Of a stretch of 64,000 nucleotides of DNA, positions 18,433-28,890 are shown piece after piece. Source of the DNA: Legionella moravica DSM 19234 (GTDB lineage: Bacteria > Pseudomonadota > Gammaproteobacteria > Legionellales > Legionellaceae); contig NZ_KE383999.1 of assembly GCF_000423305.1 (NCBI RefSeq), positions 1 to 64,000 of the forward strand. The letters are read 5' to 3'. Each line of letters begins with the position of its first letter. Within the stretch, counting starts at the first letter, position 1. The translations under genes were made by a program, and so were the position numbers. The notes under the pieces were generated by a model, which saw only the letters and a program-made list of their open reading frames with translations, was not told where the DNA came from and did no database searches.

Positions 18433-20160
18433 TTAGCTCGACCTGGAATTTGCTTTTCTAAACGGTAAATAGCGAGGCTCCCAAAAAATATCATGAATCA
18501 ATTGCTCCAGATCAGCATCATGATTTTTTTGCGCATATCCTGAGTCAATAGCACAACGAGCCACAGCAACTGCAATGGCCTTGGCTACTGTTTGAGCATT
18601 GTCCAAGGATGGCAATAAAGGTAGGAAACTGTCCTTTTTGCTAGGTGCGAAATCACACAGTACTTTTGCTGCAGCCAGAATCATTTCTTTGGTTAATCGA
18701 GTAGCATTAACGGCCAGGACTCCCAAACCAATGCCAGGAAATACTAAAGCATTATTGCACTGAGCTACCTGAACCATACGGTTATGAAACTCAATAGGAG
18801 GAAATGCTGTTCCTGTAGCTATCAGCGCTCTACCTTGGCTCCAGGCTAAAATATTTGCCGGTTGCGCTTCGCATTTTTCATCGGGGTTCGATAGAGGGAA
18901 AATAATCGGGCGTTCACAATGCGCTGACATGCTTTCAATGATATCCTGGGAAAAAGCACCAGTTTGAGCCGAGCAGCCTATCAAGATCGTAGGTTTTACA
19001 TGACGGACTGTATCGGTGAGCGATGGATGCTGTTTCTCATTAATTGCCCATGATGCGATCTCATCTGCACTTCGTGCATAAGGCTTTTGTGCATCGGTCA
19101 AATCCATATCGGTATCAAGTAATAAACCTTGTCTGTCAATTAACCAAAATCGTTGATACGCCTCTTCGATGGTCAGGCCATCACGAACCATCGCATCAAT
19201 AATCTGGTCACTAATACCCGTACCTGCTGAACCTGCGCCAAATACTACAATTCGTTGATCCTGAAGTTTAGTTCCAGTGACATCGCAAGCAGCCAATAAA
19301 GCCGCCAGGGTTACAGCGCCAGTCCCCTGAATGTCGTCATTAAAAGTACATAATTGATCCTGATATTGATCCAGGATACGTCTGGCGTTTCCGCGGCCAA
19401 AATCTTCCCAATGAAGGAACGCATTGGGAAATTGTTTATGCACTTCAGTGACGAAGGTCAGGATAAAATTGTCGTATTCAGAACTGTCAATGCGCTGATG
19501 CCGGCATCCCAGATACATTGGATCATCTAACAGTTCCTGATTGTTGGTGCCTACATCAAGAAATACGGGCAAAGTTCGTGTCGGATCGATGCCCCCACAT
19601 AAGCTGTAGACCATGAGTTTGGCAACCGGAATATCCATACCACCTATGCCCTGATCACCAATACCCAGAACGCCTTCTCCGTCGGTTACGACAATAAGAT
19701 CTATTTCCGGATTGGAACGGTTATTAATAATCTCTTCAATATGATTTTTATCAGAATGAGCAATGTAAAGGCCTCTGGGCTGTCGGTATTCATGACTGAA
19801 ACGCTTCACTGCAGTGCCCACTATAGGTGTGTAAATAGTTGGCAACATTTCAGCCAAATGACGGCTTAGCAATTTATAAAAAACAATCTGATTTTTATCA
19901 TGCAGATTATTCAGATAAATATTTTGTTTTAATCGAGAGGTATAGGTTGAATATTGTAAATAAGCTCGCTTTACTTGTTCGTCCAGAGTTTCTACACGAT
20001 TGGGAAGTTTTCCCAATAATCCAAATTCCTTTCTTTCTTCATTGGTAAAAGCAGTACCTTTATTTAGTTGTGGTGTGGTCAGTAAAGGCTTACCACATAA
20101 AGCGGTCTCAATATACAACTCACCGGTTTGTGCGTCACGATTCAGTTTAAAATCTAGCAT
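18433..20160 (-). CDS. maeA: NAD-dependent malic enzyme
   Basis: A 575-aa cytoplasmic enzyme that decarboxylates malate to pyruvate, linking the TCA cycle with gluconeogenic or pyruvate metabolism. Seen: the N-terminal malic domain with RGLYIAHSD and VVTDGEGVLGIGDQGIGGM, metal-binding HWEDFGRGNARRIL and FNDDIQGTGAV, and the NAD-binding VFGAGSAGTGI. Length and motifs match the E. coli SfcA/MaeA type (565 aa). It is transcribed away from the surE-rpoS cluster and ends against the palindromic repeat pair. L. pneumophila lives largely on amino acids, so a malic enzyme fits its metabolism. Confidence 0.95.
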   Translation of the reverse strand: MLDFKLNRDAQTGELYIETALCGKPLLTTPQLNKGTAFTNEERKEFGLLGKLPNRVETLDEQVKRAYLQYSTYTSRLKQNIYLNNLHDKNQIVFYKLLSRHLAEMLPTIYTPIVGTAVKRFSHEYRQPRGLYIAHSDKNHIEEIINNRSNPEIDLIVVTDGEGVLGIGDQGIGGMDIPVAKLMVYSLCGGIDPTRTLPVFLDVGTNNQELLDDPMYLGCRHQRIDSSEYDNFILTFVTEVHKQFPNAFLHWEDFGRGNARRILDQYQDQLCTFNDDIQGTGAVTLAALLAACDVTGTKLQDQRIVVFGAGSAGTGISDQIIDAMVRDGLTIEEAYQRFWLIDRQGLLLDTDMDLTDAQKPYARSADEIASWAINEKQHPSLTDTVRHVKPTILIGCSAQTGAFSQDIIESMSAHCERPIIFPLSNPDEKCEAQPANILAWSQGRALIATGTAFPPIEFHNRMVQVAQCNNALVFPGIGLGVLAVNATRLTKEMILAAAKVLCDFAPSKKDSFLPLLPSLDNAQTVAKAIAVAVARCAIDSGYAQKNHDADLEQLIHDIFWEPRYLPFRKANSRSS

Positions 20161-20240
20161 GTGGTTTTCTCTTTAAGATAGCGTTACTTGCTGACTGGTG
20201 ATAATATCGGCTTTTTGTAGTCTACATCAAGAGGTTGTGA

Positions 20241-20621
20241 ATGAATAAGTACCTGGTGATGCTTTTCATGATAATGGGATTAACGGCCTGTAGTGAACGT
20301 GGCGAAAACTATTACCGCTCCAATCCTAAAGAATTACAAATGGCCATAAAGTCCTGTCCAAACAAACAGCCCGAGGGGTTAACCTGCGAACAGATTGGGC
20401 AACTGGGCAGTCGGATGAATAGCCTGGCTTATCAATTGCAATTAAATCCGCAGGCTTTTGGCAATAAAATTTTAGCTCTTCAGCAAACGATTGCAAAGCA
20501 AAAGCTGGAGTTGAATGATGCCGGAACGAATTCTGAATTAAAAATTTCTTTAGAACAGAATGAGCACGATTTAGCTGACTATCTGGCTGTTGTGAAATGG
20601 TTGGAATCACCTGAGAGTTGA
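20241..20621 (+). CDS. Small lipoprotein of unknown function
   Basis: A 126-aa protein starting at the first ATG after GAGGTTGTGA. It has a type II signal peptide with the lipobox LTAC-S (Cys17), so it is a likely lipoprotein. The mature part has two more Cys ([17 protein letters not shown]) and predicted helices with charged residues. The segment [16 protein letters not shown] resembles the EexN-like lipoprotein pattern, but I am not sure of this. Its stop codon overlaps the start region of surE, so it probably heads the surE-nlpD-rpoS transcription unit. Confidence 0.7.
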   Translation: MNKYLVMLFMIMGLTACSERGENYYRSNPKELQMAIKSCPNKQPEGLTCEQIGQLGSRMNSLAYQLQLNPQAFGNKILALQQTIAKQKLELNDAGTNSELKISLEQNEHDLADYLAVVKWLESPES

Positions 20622-20623
20622 TG

Positions 20624-21382
20624 ATGAGAATCTTAGTAAGTAATGATGATGGCGTGTCGGCTACTGGAATCAGAGTTTTGGCTACAGAGCTTGCCAAAAT
20701 TGCAGAGATCGATGTAGTTGCACCGGACCGAAACAGAAGTGGCGCGAGTAATTCATTAACCTTGAGAGATCCGCTCAGAATAAAAAAACTGGATAATGGC
20801 TATCATAGTGTAGAAGGAACACCAACTGATTGCGTCCATCTGGCCCTAACCGGCTTTTTAGATCATCAAGTTGACATTGTTGTTTCCGGAATCAATGAAG
20901 GTGCCAATTTAGGTGATGATATTTTGTACTCTGGAACTGTTGCTGCCGCGATGGAAGGGCGCTATCTTGGATTGCCAGCCATAGCCATTTCCATGGTTGG
21001 AGATACGAACCTGCATTATCAAACCGCGGCTGTTATAGCCCGGCAGTTGGTTATGAAATTAAGCGTTAACAGTCTTCCTTCTCAAACGATACTCAATGTC
21101 AATGTTCCCAATTTACCATTGGATCAAATCAAGGGATTGCAAGTAACACGATTAGGTACTCGCCATGGTGCTGAACCTACCGTTAAAGAATATGATCCAA
21201 GGGGCAGGCCTATTTATTGGGTTGGTCCTCCTGGATTAGAGGCAGATGCCGGACCAGGAACGGATTTTCATGCAATTAACTCAGGTTTTGTCTCTATTAC
21301 TCCACTGCATCTGGACATGACGAATTATAAGTTGTTTGATCAGTTATCCCAAGTGCTGTCCGGGGTGCATTTGCAGGCTTAA
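20624..21382 (+). CDS. surE: 5'/3'-nucleotidase SurE
   Basis: A 252-aa cytoplasmic metal-dependent nucleotidase acting on nucleoside monophosphates and short polyphosphates, linked to stationary-phase survival. Seen: RILVSNDDG with the metal-binding Asp pair, [52 protein letters not shown] (Asn ligand and loop), and [12 protein letters not shown] near the end. The second of two ATGs (20624) gives the family's usual N-terminus; the first (20621) overlaps the stop of the upstream lipoprotein gene. Its place before nlpD and rpoS is the same as in enterobacteria, apart from the missing pcm. Confidence 0.95.
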   Translation: MRILVSNDDGVSATGIRVLATELAKIAEIDVVAPDRNRSGASNSLTLRDPLRIKKLDNGYHSVEGTPTDCVHLALTGFLDHQVDIVVSGINEGANLGDDILYSGTVAAAMEGRYLGLPAIAISMVGDTNLHYQTAAVIARQLVMKLSVNSLPSQTILNVNVPNLPLDQIKGLQVTRLGTRHGAEPTVKEYDPRGRPIYWVGPPGLEADAGPGTDFHAINSGFVSITPLHLDMTNYKLFDQLSQVLSGVHLQA

Positions 21383-21425
21383 ATCCAAAGTATAATAAAT
21401 GAACATTTAATTTGAGATTTTTATA

Positions 21426-22175
21426 ATGCTAAATTTATGCAAAAGACTTTTTTGCCTATTGCTCCTGATAATTCTTGCCGGTTGTGGGGCAAGAAATGAC
21501 CTGGCTCCGGTAACTGAGCTAAAATGGCAACCTTATTCGAAATATCAAAAAACTCACACCGTAAGGCGTGGCGAAACTCTTTATGCAATAGCATTTCGTT
21601 ATGATACAGATTACAGACAGCTTGCTCAGTTAAACCATTTGCGCCCACCATTTTCTTTGAGGGTTGGACAAGTTCTTAATGTTCAGGGCGTTACACGAAC
21701 ACGGTATCCGGTAAGAAAAGCTTATACTCCCAGATATACAAAGCCAGTTACCCGAAGTCCGCGAAGGGTTTTTCACTCACCAACTGTGTTCTCTCGTTTG
21801 GGTTCACGCTCTGGATGGTTATGGCCTGTAAACGGGCAAGTTGCCACTTCATTTGTTCCTGCTCAAGGTAAAAAAGGCATAAATATTGCATGTACTAAAG
21901 GAAGCAAAGTTCGTGCTTCTTCGGGAGGCGTAGTTGCTTATGCTGGAAGTGGATTAGCTGGATATGGTAATTTAATCATTATCAAACACAATAATGAGTT
22001 TTTAACAGCATATGGAAATAATTCCAGAAATCTGGTTTCTGAAGGGCAGCGAGTCAATGCGGGCCAAGTGATAGCAGAAGCTGGAATGATTGAACGTAAA
22101 TATTGGGGCGTTCATTTTGAAATTAGAAAGGCGGGAATACCAGTCAATCCATTGAATTATCTACAAAAAGGTTGA
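21426..22175 (+). CDS. nlpD: NlpD-like lipoprotein, LysM plus degenerate LytM (M23) domain
   Basis: A 249-aa outer-membrane-type lipoprotein: lipobox LAGC near residue 20, LysM at about 42-88 (HTVRRGETLYAIAFRYDTDY...LRVGQVLNV), a Pro/Arg-rich linker, and an M23 LytM domain from about 137. The LytM domain lacks the zinc ligands: the HxxxD position reads GINIACTKG, and the HxH position keeps only one His (GVHFEIR). Such proteins do not cut peptidoglycan themselves but activate amidases (EnvC/NlpD type) at the septum. It lies 43 bp after surE and just before rpoS; in E. coli the main rpoS promoter is inside nlpD, and the same may hold here. Confidence 0.9.
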   Translation: MLNLCKRLFCLLLLIILAGCGARNDLAPVTELKWQPYSKYQKTHTVRRGETLYAIAFRYDTDYRQLAQLNHLRPPFSLRVGQVLNVQGVTRTRYPVRKAYTPRYTKPVTRSPRRVFHSPTVFSRLGSRSGWLWPVNGQVATSFVPAQGKKGINIACTKGSKVRASSGGVVAYAGSGLAGYGNLIIIKHNNEFLTAYGNNSRNLVSEGQRVNAGQVIAEAGMIERKYWGVHFEIRKAGIPVNPLNYLQKG

Positions 22176-22260
22176 CATATAACTTGTAGTTATAGCAACA
22201 ATAGACTTGTTGAGAAGCAACATACATTTCGAAACGGGGCTAAACATTATAGGTGATACA

Positions 22261-23289
22261 ATGAGCGCGGATGATGAGCCAATAAAAGAGACGGAAATCA
22301 AGGATGAAGAGTGGGCTGAGCCTGATGATGATTCTCTTTTAATCGAGGATGATATTGAATCGATTATAGAAAAGTCAGAGGATGAGGAACTTATTGATCT
22401 GCCTGATTTCAGTGATGATGCTGCTTTTCCTACTTTCCAACGAGGTAAAAATATCGCGAAGGCGATGGATGCGACCCAACTGTATTTAAGTGAAATTGGG
22501 TTTTCACCTTTACTTAGTGCCGAGGAAGAAGTTCATTATGCAACTCTTGCTTTGAAAGGGGATATTGCGGCACGTAAGAAGATGATTGAATCCAACTTAC
22601 GTCTGGTTGTTAAGATATCTCGCCGTTACCTGAATCGAGGTTTACCACTACTTGATTTGATTGAAGAAGGTAATTTGGGTCTAATGAAATCTGTGGAGAA
22701 GTTTGATCCTCATCGAGGCTTCAGATTTTCAACTTATGCCACATGGTGGATAAGACAGACTATTGAGCGCGCTATCATGAATCAAACGAGAACCATTCGT
22801 TTACCAATTCACGTAGTTAAAGAGTTAAATGTCTATTTAAGGGCAGCAAGACAGTTAACACAAAAGCTCGATCATGAACCCTCACCTGAAGAAATCGCTG
22901 AAATGGTTGATAAACCATTGGAAGATGTCCAAAAACTGTTGGGATTAAATGATAAAGTAACTTCAGTGGATACGCCTATCGGCTTTGATGAAACCAAATC
23001 TTTGTTGGATACTATTGCTGATGAAAACAGCGTGAATCCGGCCGAACTGTTAACAAATGAGAATCTTCGATTACATATAGAATCTCTATTGGATAAATTG
23101 ACTGAAAACCAGCAGCAAGTAATCGCGCGACGATTTGGTCTGAGAGGTTTTGAAAAGGCAACGCTTGAGGATGTCGGTAAAGAAATTGATTTGACTCGCG
23201 AGCGAGTTCGCCAAATTCAGGTTGAAGCGTTAAAAACATTACGAACTTTATTGGAGAGAGTCGGTTTGACTCAGGAAGATCTCTTCTAA
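22261..23289 (+). CDS. rpoS: RNA polymerase sigma factor RpoS
   Basis: A 342-aa stationary-phase sigma factor. The ATG at 22261 (after TAGGTGATACA) is chosen; upstream in-frame codons from 22207 do not look coding. Seen: an acidic N-terminus, region 1.2/2 ([24 protein letters not shown], then [60 protein letters not shown]), region 3, and region 4 with the helix-turn-helix [28 protein letters not shown]. In L. pneumophila RpoS is needed for intracellular growth and the switch to the transmissive phase. The gene ends before a compact GC hairpin shared with hmgA. Confidence 0.97.
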   Translation: MSADDEPIKETEIKDEEWAEPDDDSLLIEDDIESIIEKSEDEELIDLPDFSDDAAFPTFQRGKNIAKAMDATQLYLSEIGFSPLLSAEEEVHYATLALKGDIAARKKMIESNLRLVVKISRRYLNRGLPLLDLIEEGNLGLMKSVEKFDPHRGFRFSTYATWWIRQTIERAIMNQTRTIRLPIHVVKELNVYLRAARQLTQKLDHEPSPEEIAEMVDKPLEDVQKLLGLNDKVTSVDTPIGFDETKSLLDTIADENSVNPAELLTNENLRLHIESLLDKLTENQQQVIARRFGLRGFEKATLEDVGKEIDLTRERVRQIQVEALKTLRTLLERVGLTQEDLF

Positions 23290-23428
23290 TTGGTTTGACA
23301 TTGTGACCTGATTTTTGGTGGTTTGAGATAGCGTGGCATAATGAATGTTGTGATGGACTGCATCCTCCTGCTTTAAATTGTATTATGCTTTAAACTCTTT
23401 GATACGTGTTTCTGATCTTATTCGGTTA

Positions 23429-23446
23429 TCCCCGCGAAAGCGGGGA
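23429..23446. terminator. Compact hairpin between rpoS and hmgA
   Basis: A 7-bp GC stem TCCCCGC/GCGGGGA closed by a GAAA tetraloop, followed within about 12 bp by a T-rich stretch on the plus strand. It lies between the convergent rpoS and hmgA ends and probably terminates rpoS. Confidence 0.55.
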
Positions 23447-23485
23447 GCTGCTTTGATATTTTTTAGTAGACTATCCAGATGTTTT

Positions 23486-24739
23486 TTATTCCGTTTTAAA
23501 ATCTGCGTTAAACCCCTGCCAGCATCTAGCGTAATCTGCTTGAAATGCCGGGTTATGGATAGCCTGTTCCGTAACCAGCCAAACATCTTTTGTTTCAAAC
23601 ATAAATGCCAAAGAATCATAAAATTCGGGCTTTAGTTCCATCGTAGAGGCTTTATTATAGGATTCATGATCGGGTCCATGCGGAGTCATACCATTGTGGA
23701 TGCTGATCCCGCCGGGAGAAAAACCTTCTTTTTTTGCATCATATTCTCCGCGTATCAGGCCCATCAACTCGCTCATACAATTGCGATGAAAATACGGGGG
23801 TCTAAATGTATGTTCTGCCACCATCCATCGTGGCGGAAAAATGACGAAATCCAAATTAGCTACTCCCGGAGTGTCGCTTTCAGAGGTAAGTACCGTGAAT
23901 ATGGACGGATCGGGGTGATCATAGCTTACTGTATTTATGGTATTAAACAGGCTTAAATTATAGCTGTAGGGAGCATAGTTTCCATGCCAGGCAACAACGT
24001 TCAGAGGGGAGTGATCGCTGACAGCAAACCATAATTGATTTTGATGTTTGCATACCAAGGTGCTTTCTTTAGTGTTTTGCTCAAACGATGCGACAGGATA
24101 TTGAAAATGACGAGGATTCGCCAATCCATTGGCACCAATTGGACCTAGCTGGGGAAGGGTTAACGGGTTACCCTGATTTTCACAAAGATAACCTTTTGCT
24201 TGCTGGCTTAATACTTCCACTTTAAATTTGACGCCACGCGGTATGACGGCAATGAGTTCAGGACACAAATTGAGTGTGCCAAATTCTGTGTGGAGATTGA
24301 CTTCACCTTGATAGGGTACGAATAACAGTTCTCCATCATTATTCGAAAAATAGGTGTCTACCATGGATTGGTTGCAATGATAAATATACGCATTGACCTT
24401 GTTTGAACCCGCAATATGAAATAAACCGTCGATAAAATTACACTGAATTTGTGAGCTGGTATATAAAGGCGACCAGCGTAAAGGATTGGGAGATTGTTCT
24501 TCGATAAATGGATAAGTGATGTTACGTTCATAGGGATAATATATTCCCTGAGCCACAGAGGGCAGTATTCTGTATAACCAGCTGCGAAGATTGTTGTGTC
24601 TGGGACGTGTAAAGGCACTGCCACTTAATTGTTCTGCATAAAGACCCAAATTACAGTGCTGCGGTGAGTTTTGATTTAAGGGTAATGCACCATTAACGGC
24701 TTCACTTTGATGATAATTACCAAATCCTTGCATATACAC
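23486..24739 (-). CDS. hmgA: Homogentisate 1,2-dioxygenase
   Basis: A 417-aa cytoplasmic non-haem iron enzyme that opens the homogentisate ring in Phe/Tyr breakdown. Seen: the N-terminal [16 protein letters not shown] typical of the family; [16 protein letters not shown] with the iron-ligand His and, six residues on, Glu; and [19 protein letters not shown] with the second His ligand. GTG at 24739, with GGAG seven bases before it, is used; the ATG at 24733 is the alternative. In Legionella, homogentisate that escapes this enzyme polymerises to the brown pyomelanin pigment, so this gene bears on pigment and iron reduction. It stands alone, divergent from yebC. Confidence 0.95.
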   Translation of the reverse strand: MYMQGFGNYHQSEAVNGALPLNQNSPQHCNLGLYAEQLSGSAFTRPRHNNLRSWLYRILPSVAQGIYYPYERNITYPFIEEQSPNPLRWSPLYTSSQIQCNFIDGLFHIAGSNKVNAYIYHCNQSMVDTYFSNNDGELLFVPYQGEVNLHTEFGTLNLCPELIAVIPRGVKFKVEVLSQQAKGYLCENQGNPLTLPQLGPIGANGLANPRHFQYPVASFEQNTKESTLVCKHQNQLWFAVSDHSPLNVVAWHGNYAPYSYNLSLFNTINTVSYDHPDPSIFTVLTSESDTPGVANLDFVIFPPRWMVAEHTFRPPYFHRNCMSELMGLIRGEYDAKKEGFSPGGISIHNGMTPHGPDHESYNKASTMELKPEFYDSLAFMFETKDVWLVTEQAIHNPAFQADYARCWQGFNADFKTE

Positions 24740-24889
24740 TGTACTTCTCCTTTAGGTTTTTTTACCAAACAGGCTAGCATAGTCTAAAAAAGTTCAAAAT
24801 GTCGAGAGTGAATGATGTTTTAGGCGTTCTTTTTAATGATGGAGCGATGTATAATCGGAGTAATAAATTTTTTGTCTTGAGGTGGAGTA

Positions 24890-25633
24890 ATGGCAGGTCA
24901 TAGTAAGTGGGCAAATATTAAGTTTCGTAAAGGCGTGCAGGATGCTAAACGAGGCAAAATATTTACTAAATTAATTCGTGAAATTACCGTCGCAGCTCGT
25001 ATGGGTGGCGGAGATGAGTCAACAAATCCTCGACTACGTGATGCTGTAAAAAAGGCGCTTAACGCGAATATGAAACGCGATACCATTGATAATGCGGTAA
25101 AGCGTGGCGTAGGTGGTTTGGATGGTGACGCCATGGTTGCAATGCGTTATGAAGGTTATGGCCCTGGCGGTATTGCTGTTCTGGTTGATTGTTTATCCGA
25201 TAATAAAAACAGAACCGTATCTGAAGTACGTCACGCATTTACGAAGCACGGTGGAAATCTTGGAACTGATGGATCAGTTTCCTACCTGTTTGCTAACCAA
25301 GGTGAGATTCTTATGGCACCTGGCCAGTCTGAAGACCTGGTTATGGAACTTGCCATAGATGCGGGAGCTTCTGATGTTAACGTTGAAGAAGGACAAATTG
25401 AAGTAATCACCCCCGTTGAAGCTTATCACAGTGTGCTGACTGCGTTACAGGATGCTAATCTGGAGATTGAACAGTCTCATTTGACCATGCGCGCACAAAC
25501 CATGATTGCCATTGATGATGAAACTGCTGAATCTTTGATTAAATTAATCGACATGCTTGAAGACCTGGATGATGTTCAAGAGGTCTATAGCAATGCTGAG
25601 TTTTCAGAAAACTTATTAGAATCAATGAATTAA
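24890..25633 (+). CDS. yebC: YebC/PmpR-family protein (probable transcriptional or translational regulator)
   Basis: A 247-aa cytoplasmic protein that begins with the invariant [32 protein letters not shown] and carries GYGPGG and the [16 protein letters not shown] motif. The C-terminal part with [10 protein letters not shown] and [24 protein letters not shown] completes the fold. Members were described as transcription regulators (PmpR) and more recently linked to relief of ribosome stalling at proline stretches. It overlaps ruvC by one base and leads the yebC-ruvC-ruvA operon, a common arrangement. Confidence 0.95.
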   Translation: MAGHSKWANIKFRKGVQDAKRGKIFTKLIREITVAARMGGGDESTNPRLRDAVKKALNANMKRDTIDNAVKRGVGGLDGDAMVAMRYEGYGPGGIAVLVDCLSDNKNRTVSEVRHAFTKHGGNLGTDGSVSYLFANQGEILMAPGQSEDLVMELAIDAGASDVNVEEGQIEVITPVEAYHSVLTALQDANLEIEQSHLTMRAQTMIAIDDETAESLIKLIDMLEDLDDVQEVYSNAEFSENLLESMN

Positions 25634-26154
25634 TGACTGTAATATTAGGGATAGATCCCGGATCAAGGATTACTGGATACGGCTTAATCAGAGAAACAAA
25701 TCGTACTATCCAATATATTGATAGTGGATGCATTCGCACTTCCCCTGATGGAGAATTAAGTCAGAAATTATTGCAGATTTATGATGGTATTTGTCAATTA
25801 ATGGATGAATATTCACCATCGGAAGTTGCTATAGAACAAGTATTTATGCATCAGAATCCTAACTCGGCGTTAAAACTGGGGCAGGCGAGGGGAGTAGCAA
25901 TGGTTGCCGCAGCTTCTCACCGGATTAAAATCAGTGAGTATTCAGCAAGGGAAGTCAAACAAACAGTAGTTGGTTATGGTGCTGCTGAAAAGGATCAGGT
26001 AAACCATATGGTAGTGCACTTGCTTATGCTGAACAGTGCGCCTCAAAATGATGCGGCAGATGCATTGGCAATTGCAATATGTCACAGTCATATGCGAAAT
26101 GGCTTAGCTGCTGTAGGCAAAAAGGGTTACACACGAAGGAGGCGAACGAGATGA
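25633..26154 (+). CDS. ruvC: Crossover junction endodeoxyribonuclease RuvC
   Basis: A 173-aa Holliday-junction resolvase acting as a dimer with RuvAB. The four acidic catalytic positions are in place: the Asp in [12 protein letters not shown] near residue 8, the Glu in VAIEQVFM, and the two Asp of [10 protein letters not shown] near the C-terminus. It starts on the A of the yebC stop (TAATG) and ends in an ATGA overlap with ruvA. Confidence 0.95.
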   Translation: MTVILGIDPGSRITGYGLIRETNRTIQYIDSGCIRTSPDGELSQKLLQIYDGICQLMDEYSPSEVAIEQVFMHQNPNSALKLGQARGVAMVAAASHRIKISEYSAREVKQTVVGYGAAEKDQVNHMVVHLLMLNSAPQNDAADALAIAICHSHMRNGLAAVGKKGYTRRRRTR

Positions 26155-26753
26155 TTGGTTGGTTGAATGGGCATATTGTAGATAAACATCAACCGGGAAA
26201 GATAGTCCTGGATGTCAATGGCGTTGGTTATGATGTTGAAACTTCATTAAATACCTTTTTTCAACTCGAAGGTTCTTCTACTGCTGTTAGCCTGCATATT
26301 CATACCGTAGTTCGCGAAGATGCCTTATTGCTTTATGGATTTTTGAACAAGCAGGAACGATCTCTGTTCCGTGCATTGATTAAAGTGAATGGAGTTGGTC
26401 CGAAATTGGCAATGGCCGTTCTATCCAGTATTTCTCCAAACGAGTTTATTCAATGTATTTATCAGGAAAATGCAGCACTTTTAACCAAGTTACCGGGTAT
26501 AGGTAAAAAAACTGCAGAGCGGCTTGTTGTTGAAATGAGAGATAGTATTAAGCAGTTTGGCGACGCTCCAACGGAATCCTTGCCGCAACAAAAGTATCAG
26601 ATGAGCAGCCCGGATGAGGCCATTAGTGCTTTGGAAGCTTTAGGCTATAAACCACAGGAAGCCTTGAAAGTGGTGAATAAAATAGATGATGGAGTCAAAA
26701 CTTGTGAACAGCTCATTCGTGAATCGCTAAAAATTCTATCCTTAAGAGCGTGA
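26151..26753 (+). CDS. ruvA: Holliday junction branch-migration protein RuvA
   Basis: A 200-aa DNA-binding subunit of RuvAB. The ATG at 26151 overlaps the ruvC stop (ATGA) and follows GAAGGAGG. Seen: the OB-fold N-terminus [12 protein letters not shown]...[12 protein letters not shown]; two helix-hairpin-helix elements, [18 protein letters not shown] and [19 protein letters not shown]; and the C-terminal ATPase-contact domain [19 protein letters not shown]. ruvB is not adjacent. The 3' end overlaps the end of the convergent pmrB by 12 bp. Confidence 0.96.
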   Translation: MIGWLNGHIVDKHQPGKIVLDVNGVGYDVETSLNTFFQLEGSSTAVSLHIHTVVREDALLLYGFLNKQERSLFRALIKVNGVGPKLAMAVLSSISPNEFIQCIYQENAALLTKLPGIGKKTAERLVVEMRDSIKQFGDAPTESLPQQKYQMSSPDEAISALEALGYKPQEALKVVNKIDDGVKTCEQLIRESLKILSLRA

Positions 26754-28166
26754 CTCAACTCTGGATTTTAGCGGTAAGTATACTTTTACAATGAGGCCAG
26801 TACCTGTTTTGGGTGAATCAAGAACAACTCGGCCTCCATGAAGTTCACATATCTGTTGTACTATAGCTAATCCAAGACCACTTCCAGGACTTTTATTTCC
26901 CAGTACTCTAAAAAATCGCTCAAAAACACGGGCCTGTAATTCAGGTGGAATTCCTGGTCCATTATCAGCAACTTCAAGAATCAGCTCATTATTCTGTCTT
27001 ATAAGACGTACAATAACACGTCCATTTTCCCCACAATAGCGAATAGCATTATCTACCAGATTACGAATCAAAATGCCTAATGCTGTTGGGTTTCCCTGAA
27101 TTTTTGGTATGTTGTTTTCGCTTTCAAATTCTAGTTCAATTTGTTTTTCAACTGCTGATGGTGCCAGCATCGCTAATATTTCTCGAGTCAATTTGCTTAA
27201 ATTGACCTCATCTTCATCATGAAAACTGGTTGCTTCCGGTACGAGTCGACTCATGGTTAACAACTGTTGAACTATATGAGTACTGCGATTTACACTGCCA
27301 ATTAATTTTTGCAATGCTTGATTCTTTTCTTCGATATCAGTGGAGTTTAGAGCCACTTGTGCTTGAGCCTTGAGAGCGGCAAGCGGCGTTCTTAATTCAT
27401 GGGCTGCGTCAGCTGCAAAGCGTTTTTCTCTTTCGAACCCTTCTTTAAGCCGATAAAATAATTTATTAAGCTCATCGATTACTGGCTTAATTTCTTCGGG
27501 AACTTCTTGTAAATCCACTGGTTCCAAATGAGTGGGAGCCCGGTTAGCCACTTCTTCCGCAACTTTATCAAGGCTGTCTAATCCTCTGCCAATAATAATC
27601 CAGATCAACAATCCTGATAAAGGAAAGGTAAGCAGCATAATGTAGAGATCATCCTGAGCTATTCGATGCCCGAGTTCATTACGTGTATCATAGCGCTCCG
27701 CCAATACGGTACGAATGCCGGCTTTATCATTGTAGGTTGTGAATACTCGCCAATTTTGATCTGCAATTTTTTTATCACTGAACCCATCTATTTCCGAGGT
27801 TAGTGGAACCTTTGGTGCAGTAGAAGAATGTAATAATAATTTTCCTCCATTTGTCCAAACTTGAAAATTAAACTTATCAAGATAATTTTCAGGGGGCTCA
27901 TCATTTAAAAATCGTTTTTGATAATAGGCATCAATTTTTTGAGGAATAGTTTCGAGAGCATCCTGTATTTTTATGAGAGGGCGCTGGTGCAGATCATCTC
28001 CCAGCAAGGCTTGATATGAAAGAGCGGATATAGCCATTAAGGTATCCAGATGGTCTTGAATATCCTTTTGATCCAGGTAGTAGTTACCGATGGCGGTCAG
28101 CGTGGTGGTGATCGTTATGGCCAATAGCAGGTTAATTAATAGAAATTTTCGTATAGAAGATTTCAC
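26742..28166 (-). CDS. pmrB: Sensor histidine kinase, PmrB type
   Basis: A 474-aa inner-membrane sensor: TM1 at about 8-30, a periplasmic sensor region of about 145 residues, TM2 at about 176-193, then HAMP. The dimerisation box AADAAHELRTPLAALKAQAQ has the phospho-acceptor His at about 256, and the ATPase has N-box VDNAIRYCGENG, G1 VADNGPGIP and G2 GSGLGLAIVQQI. Its ATG overlaps the stop of the response regulator gene by four bases, so the two form an operon. In L. pneumophila the PmrAB pair controls many Dot/Icm effector genes. The PmrB name rests on this pairing and on locus context. Confidence 0.88.
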   Translation of the reverse strand: MKSSIRKFLLINLLLAITITTTLTAIGNYYLDQKDIQDHLDTLMAISALSYQALLGDDLHQRPLIKIQDALETIPQKIDAYYQKRFLNDEPPENYLDKFNFQVWTNGGKLLLHSSTAPKVPLTSEIDGFSDKKIADQNWRVFTTYNDKAGIRTVLAERYDTRNELGHRIAQDDLYIMLLTFPLSGLLIWIIIGRGLDSLDKVAEEVANRAPTHLEPVDLQEVPEEIKPVIDELNKLFYRLKEGFEREKRFAADAAHELRTPLAALKAQAQVALNSTDIEEKNQALQKLIGSVNRSTHIVQQLLTMSRLVPEATSFHDEDEVNLSKLTREILAMLAPSAVEKQIELEFESENNIPKIQGNPTALGILIRNLVDNAIRYCGENGRVIVRLIRQNNELILEVADNGPGIPPELQARVFERFFRVLGNKSPGSGLGLAIVQQICELHGGRVVLDSPKTGTGLIVKVYLPLKSRVESRS

Positions 28167-28840
28167 GATATAAGAACACCATCATTTTTTTCAGCCATGT
28201 AGCCCACGCCTCTAATAGTGCGGATAAAATTTGCGTTCAATTTTTTACGCAAATTATGTATGTGCACTTCCAGAGCGTTACTGTCTACATCTTCTTCCCA
28301 GCCATAGATACTCTGCATTAATTGTTCACGAGATAAAACCTGACCGCTATTTTCAAGGAGTTTTTGCAACAGAGCAAACTCTCGACGTGGTACATTCACG
28401 AGTACGTCATCGACCAGAACTGAATGTGCAGCAGGATCAAGTGTGATGTTTCTATATTGCAAAACGGAATCTGCCCGACCTTGGGAACGTCTTACCAACG
28501 CTCGAATGCGGGCGCTTAGTTCATTCAGATCAAAAGGTTTAATGAGATAATCATCAGCACCGCTATCAAGACCCTTTACGCGATCTTCTACGGATTCACG
28601 AGCAGTTAAAATGATAACCGGTGTGCTGTTACCATCATGTCGGGTACTTTGTAATAAGGATAAACCAGATAGCTTGGGTAATCCCAAATCCAGAATGATT
28701 AGCTCAAATGATTCAGATTTTAATGCGGCGCGAGCTGCTTCACCATCTTTTAACCAATCAACAATATATCCAAACTGTGTTAACCCCGTTTTCACAGCAT
28801 CGCCAAGTAGTTCATCATCTTCAACAAGTAATAATCTCAT
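28163..28840 (-). CDS. pmrA: OmpR-family response regulator, PmrA type
   Basis: A 225-aa regulator with a receiver domain (acidic pair ED at 7-8, phospho-acceptor Asp51 in IILDLGLP, Thr in ILTARE, Lys in YLIKPFD) and a winged-helix DNA-binding domain (RREFALLQKLLENSGQVLSREQL, LEVHIHNLRKKL, IRTIRGVGYM). It lies 50 bp downstream of yciB and overlaps pmrB. PmrA is known in L. pneumophila as an activator of dot/icm and effector genes. Its binding sites were not searched for systematically here. Confidence 0.9.
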   Translation of the reverse strand: MRLLLVEDDELLGDAVKTGLTQFGYIVDWLKDGEAARAALKSESFELIILDLGLPKLSGLSLLQSTRHDGNSTPVIILTARESVEDRVKGLDSGADDYLIKPFDLNELSARIRALVRRSQGRADSVLQYRNITLDPAAHSVLVDDVLVNVPRREFALLQKLLENSGQVLSREQLMQSIYGWEEDVDSNALEVHIHNLRKKLNANFIRTIRGVGYMAEKNDGVLIS

Positions 28841-28890
28841 CGCAGCTCCTACTTTAATTTCATCTTTTTAGATGAAGACTCTGTTATATA

